From: Gymnorhina tibicen
Lineage: Eukaryota; Chordata; Aves; Passeriformes; Artamidae
NCBI GenBank assembly: GCA_013399875.1
Contig: VXAZ01006807.1
Span: forward strand, 744,001-808,000
DNA length: 64,000 nucleotides
Direction of reading: 5' to 3'
Shown here: positions 45,838 through 59,000 of the stretch, one piece after another
Layout: each line of letters opens with the position of its first letter
Numbering within the stretch: the stretch's first letter is position 1
Notes under the pieces: model-generated
Databases searched by the model: none
What the model was told of the DNA's origin: nothing
Seen by the model: the letters and a program-made list of their open reading frames with translations, nothing else
Program-made: the position numbers and the translations under genes

Positions 45838-48800
45838 CTGCAGAAACAGGAAGACAAAAGATTCTGTAAGTGGTTGTTGAAATTCCCTGAGAGCCCACAG
45901 CCACTCCAGACACGCTACCCTGATTCAGACCAAAGCTCCAAAGAACTTCCACACAACGCGGTTGGGATTATGCGTCCAGAGAAAACAGAACACGAGGATA
46001 AAGCGATCTTGCAGATACACTCAGCCCCCAGGCCCTGGCTGCCTTGGGATTACAGATGAACACTTGCCACAGCACTGGGCAGGGAAATTCCACTGGGAAA
46101 GTTTCTCTTGATTTTCACCTTAATTATTCAGACTGGATTTCAAATCATGACTTCTTCATACCACCTGGCAGACTCCACTCAATAAGAAGCATTTAAGTCA
46201 CAAACTAACCCCTGTTTTCTGTAAGTACTTTGATGGTCACTTCATCTTTACAAAATTTAAGCAGCATGTTACAACAGTTCTCCTAGACAAGTAATGCTCA
46301 ACCAGTTCTTCTGCTCTGTCATCCCAAAAATCTTATTTTATTTGATTAAACAAGTAAAAAACTGAGTAGACTTGGAAGTCTGACAGTGACTTTGCTGTGA
46401 AATTTGATGATATTATTTAATATCATTATTTTAAAAAGAAAGTCTTTAAAAAACAATAAAAGCTAATTTAAAGCATGAAGTCTTGAAGTAAATACTGGGG
46501 TGTGAAAATCAGGCTTTTTTTTTTTTCTTTTCTAAAAAGATGTAAAATGCTTTTCTAGTTTCCTATTAATATGGAAATTCTAGTACTGCATGTGTAACAA
46601 TGCATGATAAAAATTTATTGCCTTCAAGTTGGTAACACCAAACTTCATACAATCTCCTTAAAATGAAAATGTAAAGATTTGCAGCACATGGAAGTTAATG
46701 GTATTGTTCCATTCTTTAGAAGCACAAGCTACTTTTAGGCTACCTTGACTCCAAGACTGAAGTAAAGAAGTCTTTCTTTCAGTCTGTGGCATTATGGCCT
46801 TTCATGGAATCTCCTTTACACTACATTTTGAAATGGACAAAAGCAAATGCCAAATACAACTGACTGAATATATTCCAAAATTTTCAAATAAAATTATTAC
46901 GTTCAGCTATGAACTGATTCAGACACCTGTACTACAGAATTATGCAAAATATATTTTGTACAGTTGAGGAAACAAATATACTGACATCCCCAAGAAGATG
47001 AACATTTCAGCTTACATGAAGAGTTGCTTATCACTTTGTGCTATTGATGTAAAGTCAGCACGAAAAATATGTTTTCAAAAGAAACACATGTACTGCGTCA
47101 CTGTTATATTCTCAGAAGTTTCTTTTCCTAACACTCTGTCTCTCAGCTTGGAATAGAAACTACTTAAGTAAGGAAGAAATGGCACAGACAAAATACCACA
47201 TTAAAATAAAACCAAAAAATTACACTGTCCCTCGCATACAGTGTTACACACATAAATATACTCACATGTTATGTAACGAAGTCTGGAATTCATTCAGGAT
47301 GTTTGTCTTTCATAAAATAAACAAAAATCATCCTCAGGATGAAAGCATTTTCAAAAGCAGTATAAAATGGCCAGACTGTGTTGCTCAAAGCCATGTATGA
47401 GAATATGTAGGCACATTAACACTGCAGAAAGTGTCTAAGCTTCTTGGAGAACACTTCTGTTCATATTTTTTAAAGAAATTGTGTTTAGCCTTTCAAAATT
47501 TTGGATTAATTTTTTTCTAAAAAGAGCCAAAGACTCCTTACTCATTTCATGTTTGCTGTATGTAACCTCCACTGCTGTTCATACTAACCTTGGGATACAT
47601 TTTAGTCCAGATTCACAGGCTAAAGTCTGCTTTACAGAAAAACAAATATGTTTCAGTCAGCCATGGTGGTACCTACTCAGCATTTTGATCCCCAAATCAA
47701 TGCTAAGGTACCACTTTGCATCCTTCTGTCACCTACTTATCTCACATATTCCCATTCTCTTCTAGGATCAGCCTTTCCAGAGTCATGCTGCCTTCTCTTC
47801 CATCCTCTGGTACATAGTGTTAGCACCAGAACTTTGTAAGCCTATGGATAAAGGAAGGGAAGGGAAACAGCTACGATCATGTGAGTCTATCAAACAAAAA
47901 GTAAAGTTCCACTACACATGTACCCTTTAAAGTGTTTACTGACTGGCCATCAAGCACAAAATATCCAGCTAAATCATTAATTCCAGCTGAGGGTAGACAA
48001 GTTGTCAGCCAACCTGACAACACAACTGCACAACTGCAATGTGCACACTGCAACTTCAAATTTCTTGGGCAAGTCACCAGCAATTAGAGCAGCATATCAT
48101 TCTACTGCTTTTCAGAAGTCCCTTAGATGAGATTATGCAAGATGCTTCTCACAGGCCAGGTCTAGATTGAAGCTCTAGGTAACTTTGTTTGCACTACTCA
48201 CACTAATAATCATATTCTCGTTAGATGCATAGATTTGTTGTGATATACACCACACCAAATCCACTCACCTTGTAAACAAATTATTTTTAGTAATTACAAT
48301 GTCAAACCCATATATTTAAGCTGAATTTTGATCATTAAGTATCAAAATGGCATGCCAAACAACAGCGATAAATTTGCTTGAAGAGGATAAAACCTGCTTT
48401 CCAAATCCCATTATTTTAACAATGATCAGCTATCGCCTTTCTGCAAACGGGCAAGCCATACAGAAAGATCCCAAATCCAGAAGGAGGGAGCTTCTGTTGC
48501 AATTTTCTTCATTTAATACATACCACTGCTACAAGTCTGCAGGATGTCAAGTGCTCAGCTGCAAAATCCCATCGGATGTGAGATACTTCAAACTGACTTC
48601 ACATGCAGGGCTGTTCTGGAAAGTTAAATCCACCTTTTCTACTGTAGAGCTGCCACTTATAGGACTCCTAGAGAACAAAACCTACATGGCTGAAGACTCC
48701 CACGACTATCATGCCAGAGAATACAAGGGTTGTAGAAAAAGGCAGTGTTACTTCAGAAAGTGAAAACCAATAAAAATCATGGAATGTTAAAAGCTCTCCA

Positions 48801-49195
48801 TAGGATATGTTTTAGCCTGTTTTTCATTAGTATTGATATATATCTTCATATAAAAGCTTATTTACACAAACCACAATCAATAGCTGGTAATTCTAGAAAC
48901 CACAGGTAAGGATCCACTGTTTGAGTTTGTCAGCCAAATTAGTGACAAGTTAAATGGAGCATTTTAATACAGCAACAAAAATTATCATCCAACTGAAGAG
49001 TTAACTTGTCCATGATTTTAAAAGATATGGTTTACCAGTCAGCAGTTCACTGTATCTTTGCATAAACACATGTTGCTGCAATAAGTAGGAGACATTCAAA
49101 AGAAAAATTCAAGTTGGCAAACCCATCTGGGATAGAGATAGTACTACCTATAGCAGAACACTGAGCTATCAGAATCGAATGACAATTTTTTCATC

Positions 49196-49385
49196 ACAGA
49201 ATCACAGAGCAGTTTTTTAGCTGAAAAGGGCCTTCTGAAGGTCATTTAGTCAAACTCCTCTGCAATAAGCAGGGACATCTCCAACTAGATCAGGTTGCTC
49301 AGAGACCTGTCCAATGTGACCTTGAGTTTCCAGGGATGGTGCATCCACCACCTCTCTGGGCAACCTGTGCCAGTGTTTCACTGAT
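49196..49385 (-). mobile_element. CR1 3'-end fragment
   Basis: Starts with tcacagaatcacag, the CR1 terminal repeat in reverse complement, followed by gggccttctgaaggtcattt and ccacctctctgggcaacctg. It lies in the large first intron. Confidence 0.88.
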
Positions 49386-49984
49386 TTAGAAACACCCATT
49401 AATTTCAATTCTGCAAATGCATAAAGTAAATCACTGTATCCTTCTGGCTTGCCATTTGGTCATCATAGAGTAATAAGTCAAGTTCAGCAACTTGAAAGTA
49501 ACTGTGCTCTTGACTCTACTACAGACATTCAAATACTTATTTCGACAACTGTCTATCCAAAGAGAAACTGCCTAGATTTTATTGAGAATTATCAGAAGTA
49601 GTCCAAACTTGGTTTGTAATTAGGCAAGACAGAGAAATTTAAAATACAGGTAAAAACATTTTTCTTTAGAAACTGAATAATATTCAACCATGCTTGCTTT
49701 CCCCAAAACTGTAATACACTGCTCCATCTGCAAAACTAGAAATTGCAACAGGAAGGGGAAAACTGCCGTATTACTCATTTTCTCATTAGTTTGAGGGAGA
49801 TGGGGGCAGTCACCCTTCACTTGTACAGATCTGTCCCTGTGGACACCTGGTGAGTGGTTAACCTAAGAAGTTACAAGAATATTTTCAGGAGGGACTGTGA
49901 GCACCGGATTGAGCAACACAGGTATTTCAGCCTACTGGTTTCAGTCTGCAACATTCACAACTACCTTCACAAATAAAAAGATAA

Positions 49985-50092
49985 GGGGCTTGTTGGTGGG
50001 GGGGGAGGGGTTGATTTTGTTTGTTTGTTTGTTTTGAGGTTTTTATGAGGTTTTTTTTTTTTAGGTTTTAGTGTTTTGGTTTTTTTAAAGTT
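49985..50092. repeat. G-run followed by TTTG/T-rich low-complexity stretch
   Basis: The stretch holds gtggggggggagggg, then (gttt)n near 50020-50036, then T-runs broken by agg. Strong G/T strand bias on the plus strand over about 100 bases. Confidence 0.75.
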
Positions 50093-53000
50093 GACAGCAT
50101 GATTCTTTACTGTTAAGTATTTTCAAAACCATCTAGTTATAGGAATTCCATCACTTCAGAAGATACCAGATACAAACCAGAAATGGCCCACAGGATGACT
50201 ATACAGAGAAGTGCACACAACCACATGATCACTCTTGCCTGGATGCCGAGCCAAACAGAGCTGGGACTGCTCTCATCCAAAAGCCACACGTGTGTGTTAT
50301 TGTGGTGCCAACATCAGACTAACCTTTACACTGCATTTTAGTGCAGGTTTAGGTATCTCAGTACGGGCAGAGTTAATGTGCAACTGTCTGAGGGTATTTA
50401 TAAACACACTGCACCCACATGCACCACAACCTTGCCTTGCAAATAGTTTGGAAAAGACACCTACCTACTTGATTGTTACACAGCAAACAAAACCACTACT
50501 GCTCTTGCTGGACTCCCCAAAAACCTCCCTGGAGTGTAGCCCCTGATCCTCCTGCTTTCATTAGTAGGTATCTTTAATTTTTCTAATTCATATTCAAAGT
50601 GTGCTTGTCTGCAGTCTGTTTCACTGTCTAGAGTTACTACAGTCTGAGTAGCAGCATGCGTTCTCTCAATCAAATCAGTCAGATAGATCTGTTATTTAAA
50701 AACATGCAAAATCCCAAACAATGCTCTAGGGCTGAGATCTTGCCTGCCAACTTTCAGCCCAGAGTAATCAGCCCTTAAAAAGAGATTTACAAATGCAAGT
50801 GCTGACAACGAACTTTCACCCTGCAAACAGCAACACCATAAAACAAAAAAAGCTCACTAGAATAAAAGAACTTTTCACTGCTCTTCCAGCAAGTACAAAC
50901 AAAAATAGATTTGAGTTTGGCTTTGTGCAGAATTCTTCCTAGCAAACATTTTAGAAACTTTAAACACAGATTAAGATAAAGTTTTCACAAGGCTAATACA
51001 GAAATACACTTCAGTAACATGAGAAAGCTTAAAATGTTTTCCAAACAGAGGTGCATTGCTTAACTTAAGGCTCATAACAAACTTCCAGCTGCAGGCCAGA
51101 AATCCTCTTTCTGCTGTAAGAGAGAACATACTTTCTCACCATCTACCACACACTGATGTACCCATGAGGATCATGACACCACAGCAGTGGTAATCAGAGC
51201 TACCACTGACCTCACCTCTGAAAAGCTTTAGCACCTGCTGAAGACATCATATAGACATTTATAGGAGAAATAAGAGATGTCTTTTTCAAAATCATGCTAC
51301 AAATTTAATACATTAGCTTTTCTTTAAACAAAGTTTAACTTTTCTTTATTAGTTTCACCAGCACTGTGAATACCCTAAGCATATGCAGTATGTCTAGAGT
51401 TAATCATGTTCTCAGTCCCAGTAAAGGTGCCAACTCAGATACAAGATATATGGTTAAGCTTCTAGAGCATCATCAAGAAAACTGGAAAAACCCCAATCCT
51501 GAAAGGCTGGAAGTTTCCCTCTTAGTGTCATAAGCAGTGATACAAACTTTGAATTTTCATCAGATGGCTGTTCTAGAATCCTTTCAAAAAAATATCTCAG
51601 CTGTTAGAGTTGACCCATCATGCTGCGGCATGGGGCACATGTTACCATTCTGTAGATGAATAACATCATGCAAGCTGTATCATGCTCACAGAGAAAACTT
51701 GTGACAGAACTCAGGGGTTTCCATATTTCCCTTCAAAGCAGGAGATCAGTTTCTTTACAGAGAAGATTTCACGAGCAATCTAGCTTTCAAAAGATGGCAT
51801 TATTTAAAATAAAATATACTGTGAAGATGTAACATTACCACAGTAGATAGAATACCTGCGAATGAGAAATCTAACAACAGCAAAAGCATATCTCTTTGTG
51901 GCAATCTCCGCAATCATCACTGTGCCTGCATCAGTTGTAAAATCTCTATTACACAACAGCAATTAAAAAGCTGACATGACATAAATATTTAGTCACAGCA
52001 TGTGTCTACAGAAGTCTTGAATGCACTTCTATTAAAAATCATCACAAGGTTCTCAATTTGTTTAACTGCTGATTAGCTAAACAGTTGGGGAAAAAGCTGA
52101 AAATTCACCTCTGGAGCTTAGTGTTTAGACCCAGAGATTTATGCAAGTCTGTGAGATGAAGGTTTCAAAATGTATGTGTCATCTAGTGTACGTGCCAGCA
52201 TGGTGGCTGGAAAGTTAGATTTCAAAAAACCCGAGAAAAGTACCACTGGATTTGTTTCAGTTTTCCTTCCTGCCAAGAAAATTACTTATGCCCCAGTACT
52301 CCCCAGAATAATGCAACTTCTGGGTTCCTGAAGAGGAACATGGACATAAGCACTGGGGGCAAACCTGCAACAGGACACTTGGCAGACTCAAGGCATTTCA
52401 AAACGCACAAGGCAACCAAGGGTGTTAGCAAGAAATACAGTGTCAGAAGAACTTAGAACTTAATGATGTACTTTTTTAACATCCTTTAACAGAAAACACA
52501 AGCACAAATCATTTAGAGCTGCTGCTGCATCTACTTTACAAGTTGTCTTTTTTTTTAAACCCTTCTGTTGTTTATAAGGTTGACAGCATCCAAAATTGTT
52601 CTGCTATTCTATTAATTATCCCTTAAAATGTAGTCTCTCCTCCAAGAAAGGCTGAGGTTTCAAGAGAAATAGTAAATCTCGCTATTTAAAAGGAACGCTG
52701 CATTTCTTTATTTAAAGATCTATGAAACATTTCTGTGTAAGGCTTCCCAAGCAATTCACAACTCTCATCATTTACTGAGCGCTCTCACTCACACAGAAAC
52801 CTATGCGATGAAGAGCACACCAGAACTGATTACTCTGCAAGTCTGCAAATCCAGATCATTACAGTAATTAGCTATCCAAAAGATGCCAAGCAGCAAGTTA
52901 CTGAACAAAGGTGATAAAATACCAAAGAAACCTGATACTGGTAAATGGTAATGACTTTGTACAGAGGCATACGCAAAACTCTTTCAGTGAAGAGCAAGAA

Positions 53001-56000
53001 AAATAGGAAGAGGGTAAAATTATAGTCTTACTCACCATCTCTAACAAGAAGATGTCAACAGTGCACAGAAGATAACAGGATGACCCCCACCAACAAAAAA
53101 CTATTGTCATTTTTATGTCTAGCCTTTTATGCACTGCATTTTAAATATATGTGCTTAAAGAAAATGAAATTATTTCACTACACTCAAAGGTCTCCCACAG
53201 AATTTCTGCAGCCCTCCTGCACACCAAGAAGCTTCACATGCAGTTACTATCTGATGTGCACTCAAACATCACTCCAGAGATGGACCAAGAAGCCTGTGGA
53301 TCTATCCTCCTCAGCAATGCAATACACCAGATGTTTAATGGTATATAATTTAATAAAAATCTTACCATTTAAGAACACCAGGAGTGCCTACCAAGCAGGA
53401 ATAAGCCACTGGGAGGAAATTTTTATGCCTGATAAGAATGCCATGTGCCTTGAAGACAAGTGTGATTGTGTCATGAGCAGTTTTCAGTTTGCTTATGGGT
53501 TGTTCTCAGTTTTCAAGTCTGAAGCAGCACTCTCCTGACTGCAGGCTGAAGCACATTACATTAAGAAACCCAACTCATTAATTAACAGGAGTTGCTTCAT
53601 GTTGCACATCCATCACAAAGCCACAAGCTTGTTTTCCTCACTCTAAGTGGACTAACAGCACACACCCTGCAGGTTATTCATAAAGATGTATATTTAATTT
53701 CTATTATAACTATCGTGTTAGATAAGATATTTATCAGATTATTATTTCAAAAAGTACCAAATTTAATTAAAATTAATCTCTTGACTCTCTGATTCGTGCA
53801 TTTTCTAGGCAACCCCTCAAATGGCAGAGTTAAATTGTTAGCAGCTCAGACAAATCATGACAATTCTGAAAAGAAAAGTGGGATGCTTACTTAATATAAA
53901 TTAATTATGATCATAGTTCTCCACAACCCCATTCTCTCTTGGTAAGCTGAATACAGAATCACACATTCTATATTCATCACCAAGGCCTACAAAAAGTAGA
54001 AAACACCTCACACTGAAAGAAAAAGGTCTTTTACCTTTCTCAGGAGAGAGATCAGGAATTTGTTACTCAAGTACATTAGGTAAGTACCTCAAAGTATAAT
54101 GATTTCCCACTAAAATGCTCCATCACTTGCCCTCCCTTATATTTGTGAGCATTTGAATTCCTCCCTACCTCTCAGCTCCGGCGTGACTTTTTACTTTTCC
54201 AGGACAGAAAACATCACCAGCAAGAACAGAATTTGAATAAATTTGAACACCCCCTTCTCCAGTTAAACAGAGAACCACACAGTAGTTGCTGGCATATGCA
54301 CTTTACTTCTGTGACCACCAGAAGAGCAGTAGAGGAGAGAGGACCCAAGCTTAACGCATGGTGGCATTAACCCTTCTGTCCTGCTCTAGGAAACCAGAGC
54401 AGCAGAGCACTGCAAACCAAGTACTTCAGTTCTGAGTGGAACCGAACAGCTCAAGTCCACATCACTCTGCTGCTGCTGTTACTCCTGCTACAAAGCATCA
54501 CAGGTAGTTCCTAGAACAATTTAAAAAAACAAAACCAGAAAGTAAAAGCTACAGTAACATACCTGCAGGACCTTCACAAGAGAAATGCCAGGAGATTGCA
54601 GACTGCCTGTACTGAATTAAAGAGTGAAAGGACAAGCCAGTGCAAACCACTGCTCTTCTGCACTGAAATAATCAGAAAACTAATTAAGCCTAAATACAGG
54701 GCAAACAATGCTTTAAAGTACCTACAGAAGGACAAGCTGGGAGTTGGACCCCACACTCTGCACAGCGCTTCGTATCTGCCTCTGCTTCCAAACTACATTT
54801 GGAATACATTTGTTAAATGAGCCTAACCATAGAGGCAGACTAATTTTTCACATAATCTTCTAAGACCAGCCAGCCGAAATAATGACTAAGTATATAAACC
54901 CCCTTATATTTATGCCTAACAGGGGCTAAGAGAAACTGCAGAATGTGATGGAAGCTCCCTCCTTCTGCAAGATTTTTTCTTTAATTAATATATGTTAAAA
55001 ACTGATTAGGTTCTCATGAGAGCAGAGGCATCACATATTATACTAACCCACTGCTCACATTAATTTCTTGTAACACTCCCATCCACCTGCATTTACCTGT
55101 TACACTTGCCTAAGCTACAAGGCAACAGCCTGTGCTTGCAGTGTCCGGTGCAGTAGGATTCTGATCTACAAACAAAAGGCACAGCTGAGGCAATACAAAG
55201 GAAAGTGTTGGTATTTTTACTAACATGCATAAATTTAACTGCTAAAATTGTTTACTTTCTATACAAATATTAATTCTAGATGCATTGGGATGATCTTTGA
55301 TAGGCTAACTGCATTTTCTCTGAAAGTCAAAGCTTCTCAATAACTTCAGGTATCTTTATGCCAACAAATTAGCTGGGAGACTGTTCCAGGCTTTTAATGT
55401 AATACCGATATTTAATATCAAATACTGCTCACTGATGCAGAAATTAATTTTGTCATTTCATGCAAATGTTAAATCATAGAAAAAAAATGATGGAAAGCAT
55501 CACAAAAAAATGTTTCTAAATTTTAGCACCATCAAATACAAAACCTCGTCTTAATCAACTATCATCATCCATGTTGCTTCTTTGCACTAATGTGACACGA
55601 GTCAAAAACTGCACAACACTTCTGTACACACAGAAAGCAGAAGAGCAATTGACTAGAAACAGTAAATTGAATTGGTGAGAAAATTCAACCTTGCCCTGGA
55701 GCAGATAAGGCAGGAGCAAATACCTGTTAGCCCTAATGACTGGATTTCACATAATATTGCTCATTCCTGTACTGTTTTTAAATAGTCATTTACAGAACAC
55801 TACATGGTAGCTTCAACTCTTGAACTCTTAAAATAGGCTTATATTGCTCTTTCCCATAGCCAACCAAGACACTACATGAAGAGATTAACAAGGCTATCAG
55901 AAAAAGCCACGCGGAAGACTTCTCCAACATTTTTTAATACGAACTATAGTTCTTTATTTTGACACACATCTTATTTCCAGCATGTAAGTTTACTCTGGCG

Positions 56001-59000
56001 TTCTGGACATCAGGTCTGTTTCATCCTACAATACCTTCTCTGAATTCATGCAATATGTAATAATTCATGGAATTATTAGGCAAAGATAATATCTTGCATA
56101 ATGTATTTTCTTTGTTTCCCTTTCTTCCCCACATAATGGGCCTGCTCTCACTTAACCAATGAGGTGGGTTTTTTTTTTTTGGCATTTGCTTTTCTTTAAA
56201 GTAGCTATTGAAGGGAAGGATGAGATTAATTTTCCTATTCCTCTGCTGAAGGAAGCAACAATTAAACATGCTAAGAGCTCACAGAGAGCAGTGAAGTTTA
56301 CAGAGACTGATGCACTTGCACTATGAGACAGTTTCAGTCTAAGACAAACTGATTCCTGACTTGGAGTGAAAACTAGAAAGATACTGACCTTTGCTGGATA
56401 ATGTACTCACCAGCATCTCAGCATGTCAGGCCTGCTATAAGTGGACCTGTCATTTTATAAGTTCTGCTTGTTTAACAAAACAACCGCCAGTTCTACAGTA
56501 TTTTACTAGCTGCTTCACGTTTTTAAAGCTAAGATGCAGCAACTGATGGTCTATTTGGCTTTTCCCGGTTCTTCAAAGAAACACTAAAATCTTCAAATGC
56601 TGTAACACATGACAAGGTTCCAGGAGGTTTAGCACTTGCTTAGAGGGAACAAGTTAAATGTTGTGCATGAAGAGTGTCAGTCTGGCAATGCTGGGAACAA
56701 AAAACTTCCTTGTTTCAATTACTGAATGTTCCTCCTTACGATTTACCAATACCAGCTCTAAGTTTTCCGCATTCTTCACTACACTGCTAACCAGAGAGTG
56801 GCCAAGGCACTCACAGCCTGCCTGTGACTCTAGGCAGGACACTTGGCAAAGGTAAAGGAAACAACCAACCCAGCTCTGCTGGGCAAGATTTCATGAACAT
56901 CTTCCTCAGAAAAATCCTGAATTTGGCAGAATCAGATGAGTATTTTATGACGAAAGACAAGATTAAAAACGCCACTTGAAACTATAGGGTTAATAGTTAG
57001 TGCCGTTCCAAGTGTGAGGTTAGAAGTCTGACCTTCTTTAACAGATCTTAATAGTCTTATCTTAGAATATTGCTGTTACTTGGATTCCATGTTTCAAGTC
57101 TGCAATCAGTGCTGCACTTAAGCAAGAGGAGGTCAAAAGCTGCATTTGGAATTTCCAGGACCCTTAATGTTTTTAGTACTTTGAATTATTATTTAAGACA
57201 CATACATGGCTTCAAAGCCAATTTGCCAATTCTTCATTATGACATTCTGGGACCACACAATAAACTCTTAATTCAGGGAAGCAGAAATCTAACATCAAGG
57301 ATCTCATATTCAAATGCACACAGAACTAGAATTCTGGAAAAGATTTGATGCAAACCAGTGGAACAACCATTACAGTACTCCTGGAATATATATTCCCTCA
57401 CAACAGGCCTGAGAAAAGTGAGAGAAAAAAGGATCTATAACTACATAAAGTCCAGGTGAGAGGCATATATAACCAAATAAGATGTCGATAATGCCAGTGA
57501 TAAGCAAAAAGGTACAGTGACAAATTTTCTTCCAACACGAATGTATACAACAATCCTTGACTATGCAAAGACTATTTCAATACACAGTCATTCTGCAAAA
57601 CAAACAGCCTGGGATGAACTCTCCTCAAGCTCTGGAGTTTAGGGTTTTTTTTTTTTTTCAGATGACTTGAAAAGCATTCATTGACCTAAAATGTTAGTTT
57701 AAGTTTTGAAACGTTCATGACCAAATCTAAAGTGAGATTTAGCTACTTACAGAAGAATAATCATTTAACTTTAAGGTTTCATAGAAGAAAAGGAAGCTAG
57801 TGTTTTTTGCCAATGATTATTTCATTAACCTCTTCACCAAAAATAGAATTTAACTCCAATAACCAAGTCATTTTAGTATTGTTTCCTCTTTTAATAAAGG
57901 CTACCATCCTCCATTACAAGCTTTGCCGAAACCAGAAGCAATTCCTGCTTAGTTTTAAAACACTGTATGAAAGACTATCACCTCCTGGGTGCACATTTCT
58001 TCACAGTTAGAGCATCCCACCTTCCTAGAGTATCACTGTAATCAAAACTACTGGTAATTCAGGTTTTGACTCACAGTTAAAAGATGGACTGCCAATATTT
58101 TAGCTTGGATTTAATGACCATAATTCTTCCTTGCAAGTCAAAATAACTGGACACAGACCATTCTAAAAATTCCACTGATTCCTTGAATCCAGGCAGTTAG
58201 ATTACACAATGTTAACTAAGAAAATCATAATCATAAAAAAATAGAGTGTAAGCTAAGCTGCAACATATGCTCATTAAAAAGAGTCCCTTCTTTATAGCAT
58301 GATTTTTTTTGACATTTATTATGAAGAATTGAACAAGAAGCTTTAAACGTGAGCAGGGACACAAACCCGAGATCCTGGAGACATGCCAATGTAGACAATG
58401 TTATTTTGCCCAAATTGTTTGCCTTACTGCTTTGAACAGCAACGTGTTGACCATTTTCTGTCCCTATCTGTCAGGCAGCAACAACACTGAATGGGAACGA
58501 AACTCTGAGATAAGACTGCAGATTCCGCACATACAGGTAGCTCAGCACTTAATGTAACCATGCCCCAGTATTCTTCACTTTGGCTCTACTTTTTAATTCC
58601 TAGAACAAGAATCAGAAACCAGGAGGATACATCCAAACATCTGAGCATAAACCCTCAGCACTAGGGTATGGAAAAGCAAGCTACTTTGGACATTGGCCTG
58701 TTGATTCATCAGTTCCTTGTTTGAACAACAGTCAGAGTCAGACTCTGTTGTGGGGCAACCTGTGACAGCATCACAACCTGTGAAAATACGCATATGGATA
58801 CCAACAGTGACCAAAAACAAAACCATAAAGCTGCCAAGAGACATCACCGTAAAGCTTTCAAACCTTTCATTAAGTTTCTGCCAAAGGAGATTTATCAAAT
58901 GATTTTTTTTCTCCACACAGTTACTATTTAACTAATATTTTGTTTCTCAGGTTTCCCTGTTAGATCATTGGCATCCTGTAATTATAAAATACTTAGCTTG

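Noticed and set aside
53080..53538. A 152-codon plus-strand frame
   Set aside because: Composition follows the local AT-rich DNA, no motif, no start-context or splice support. Considered chance.
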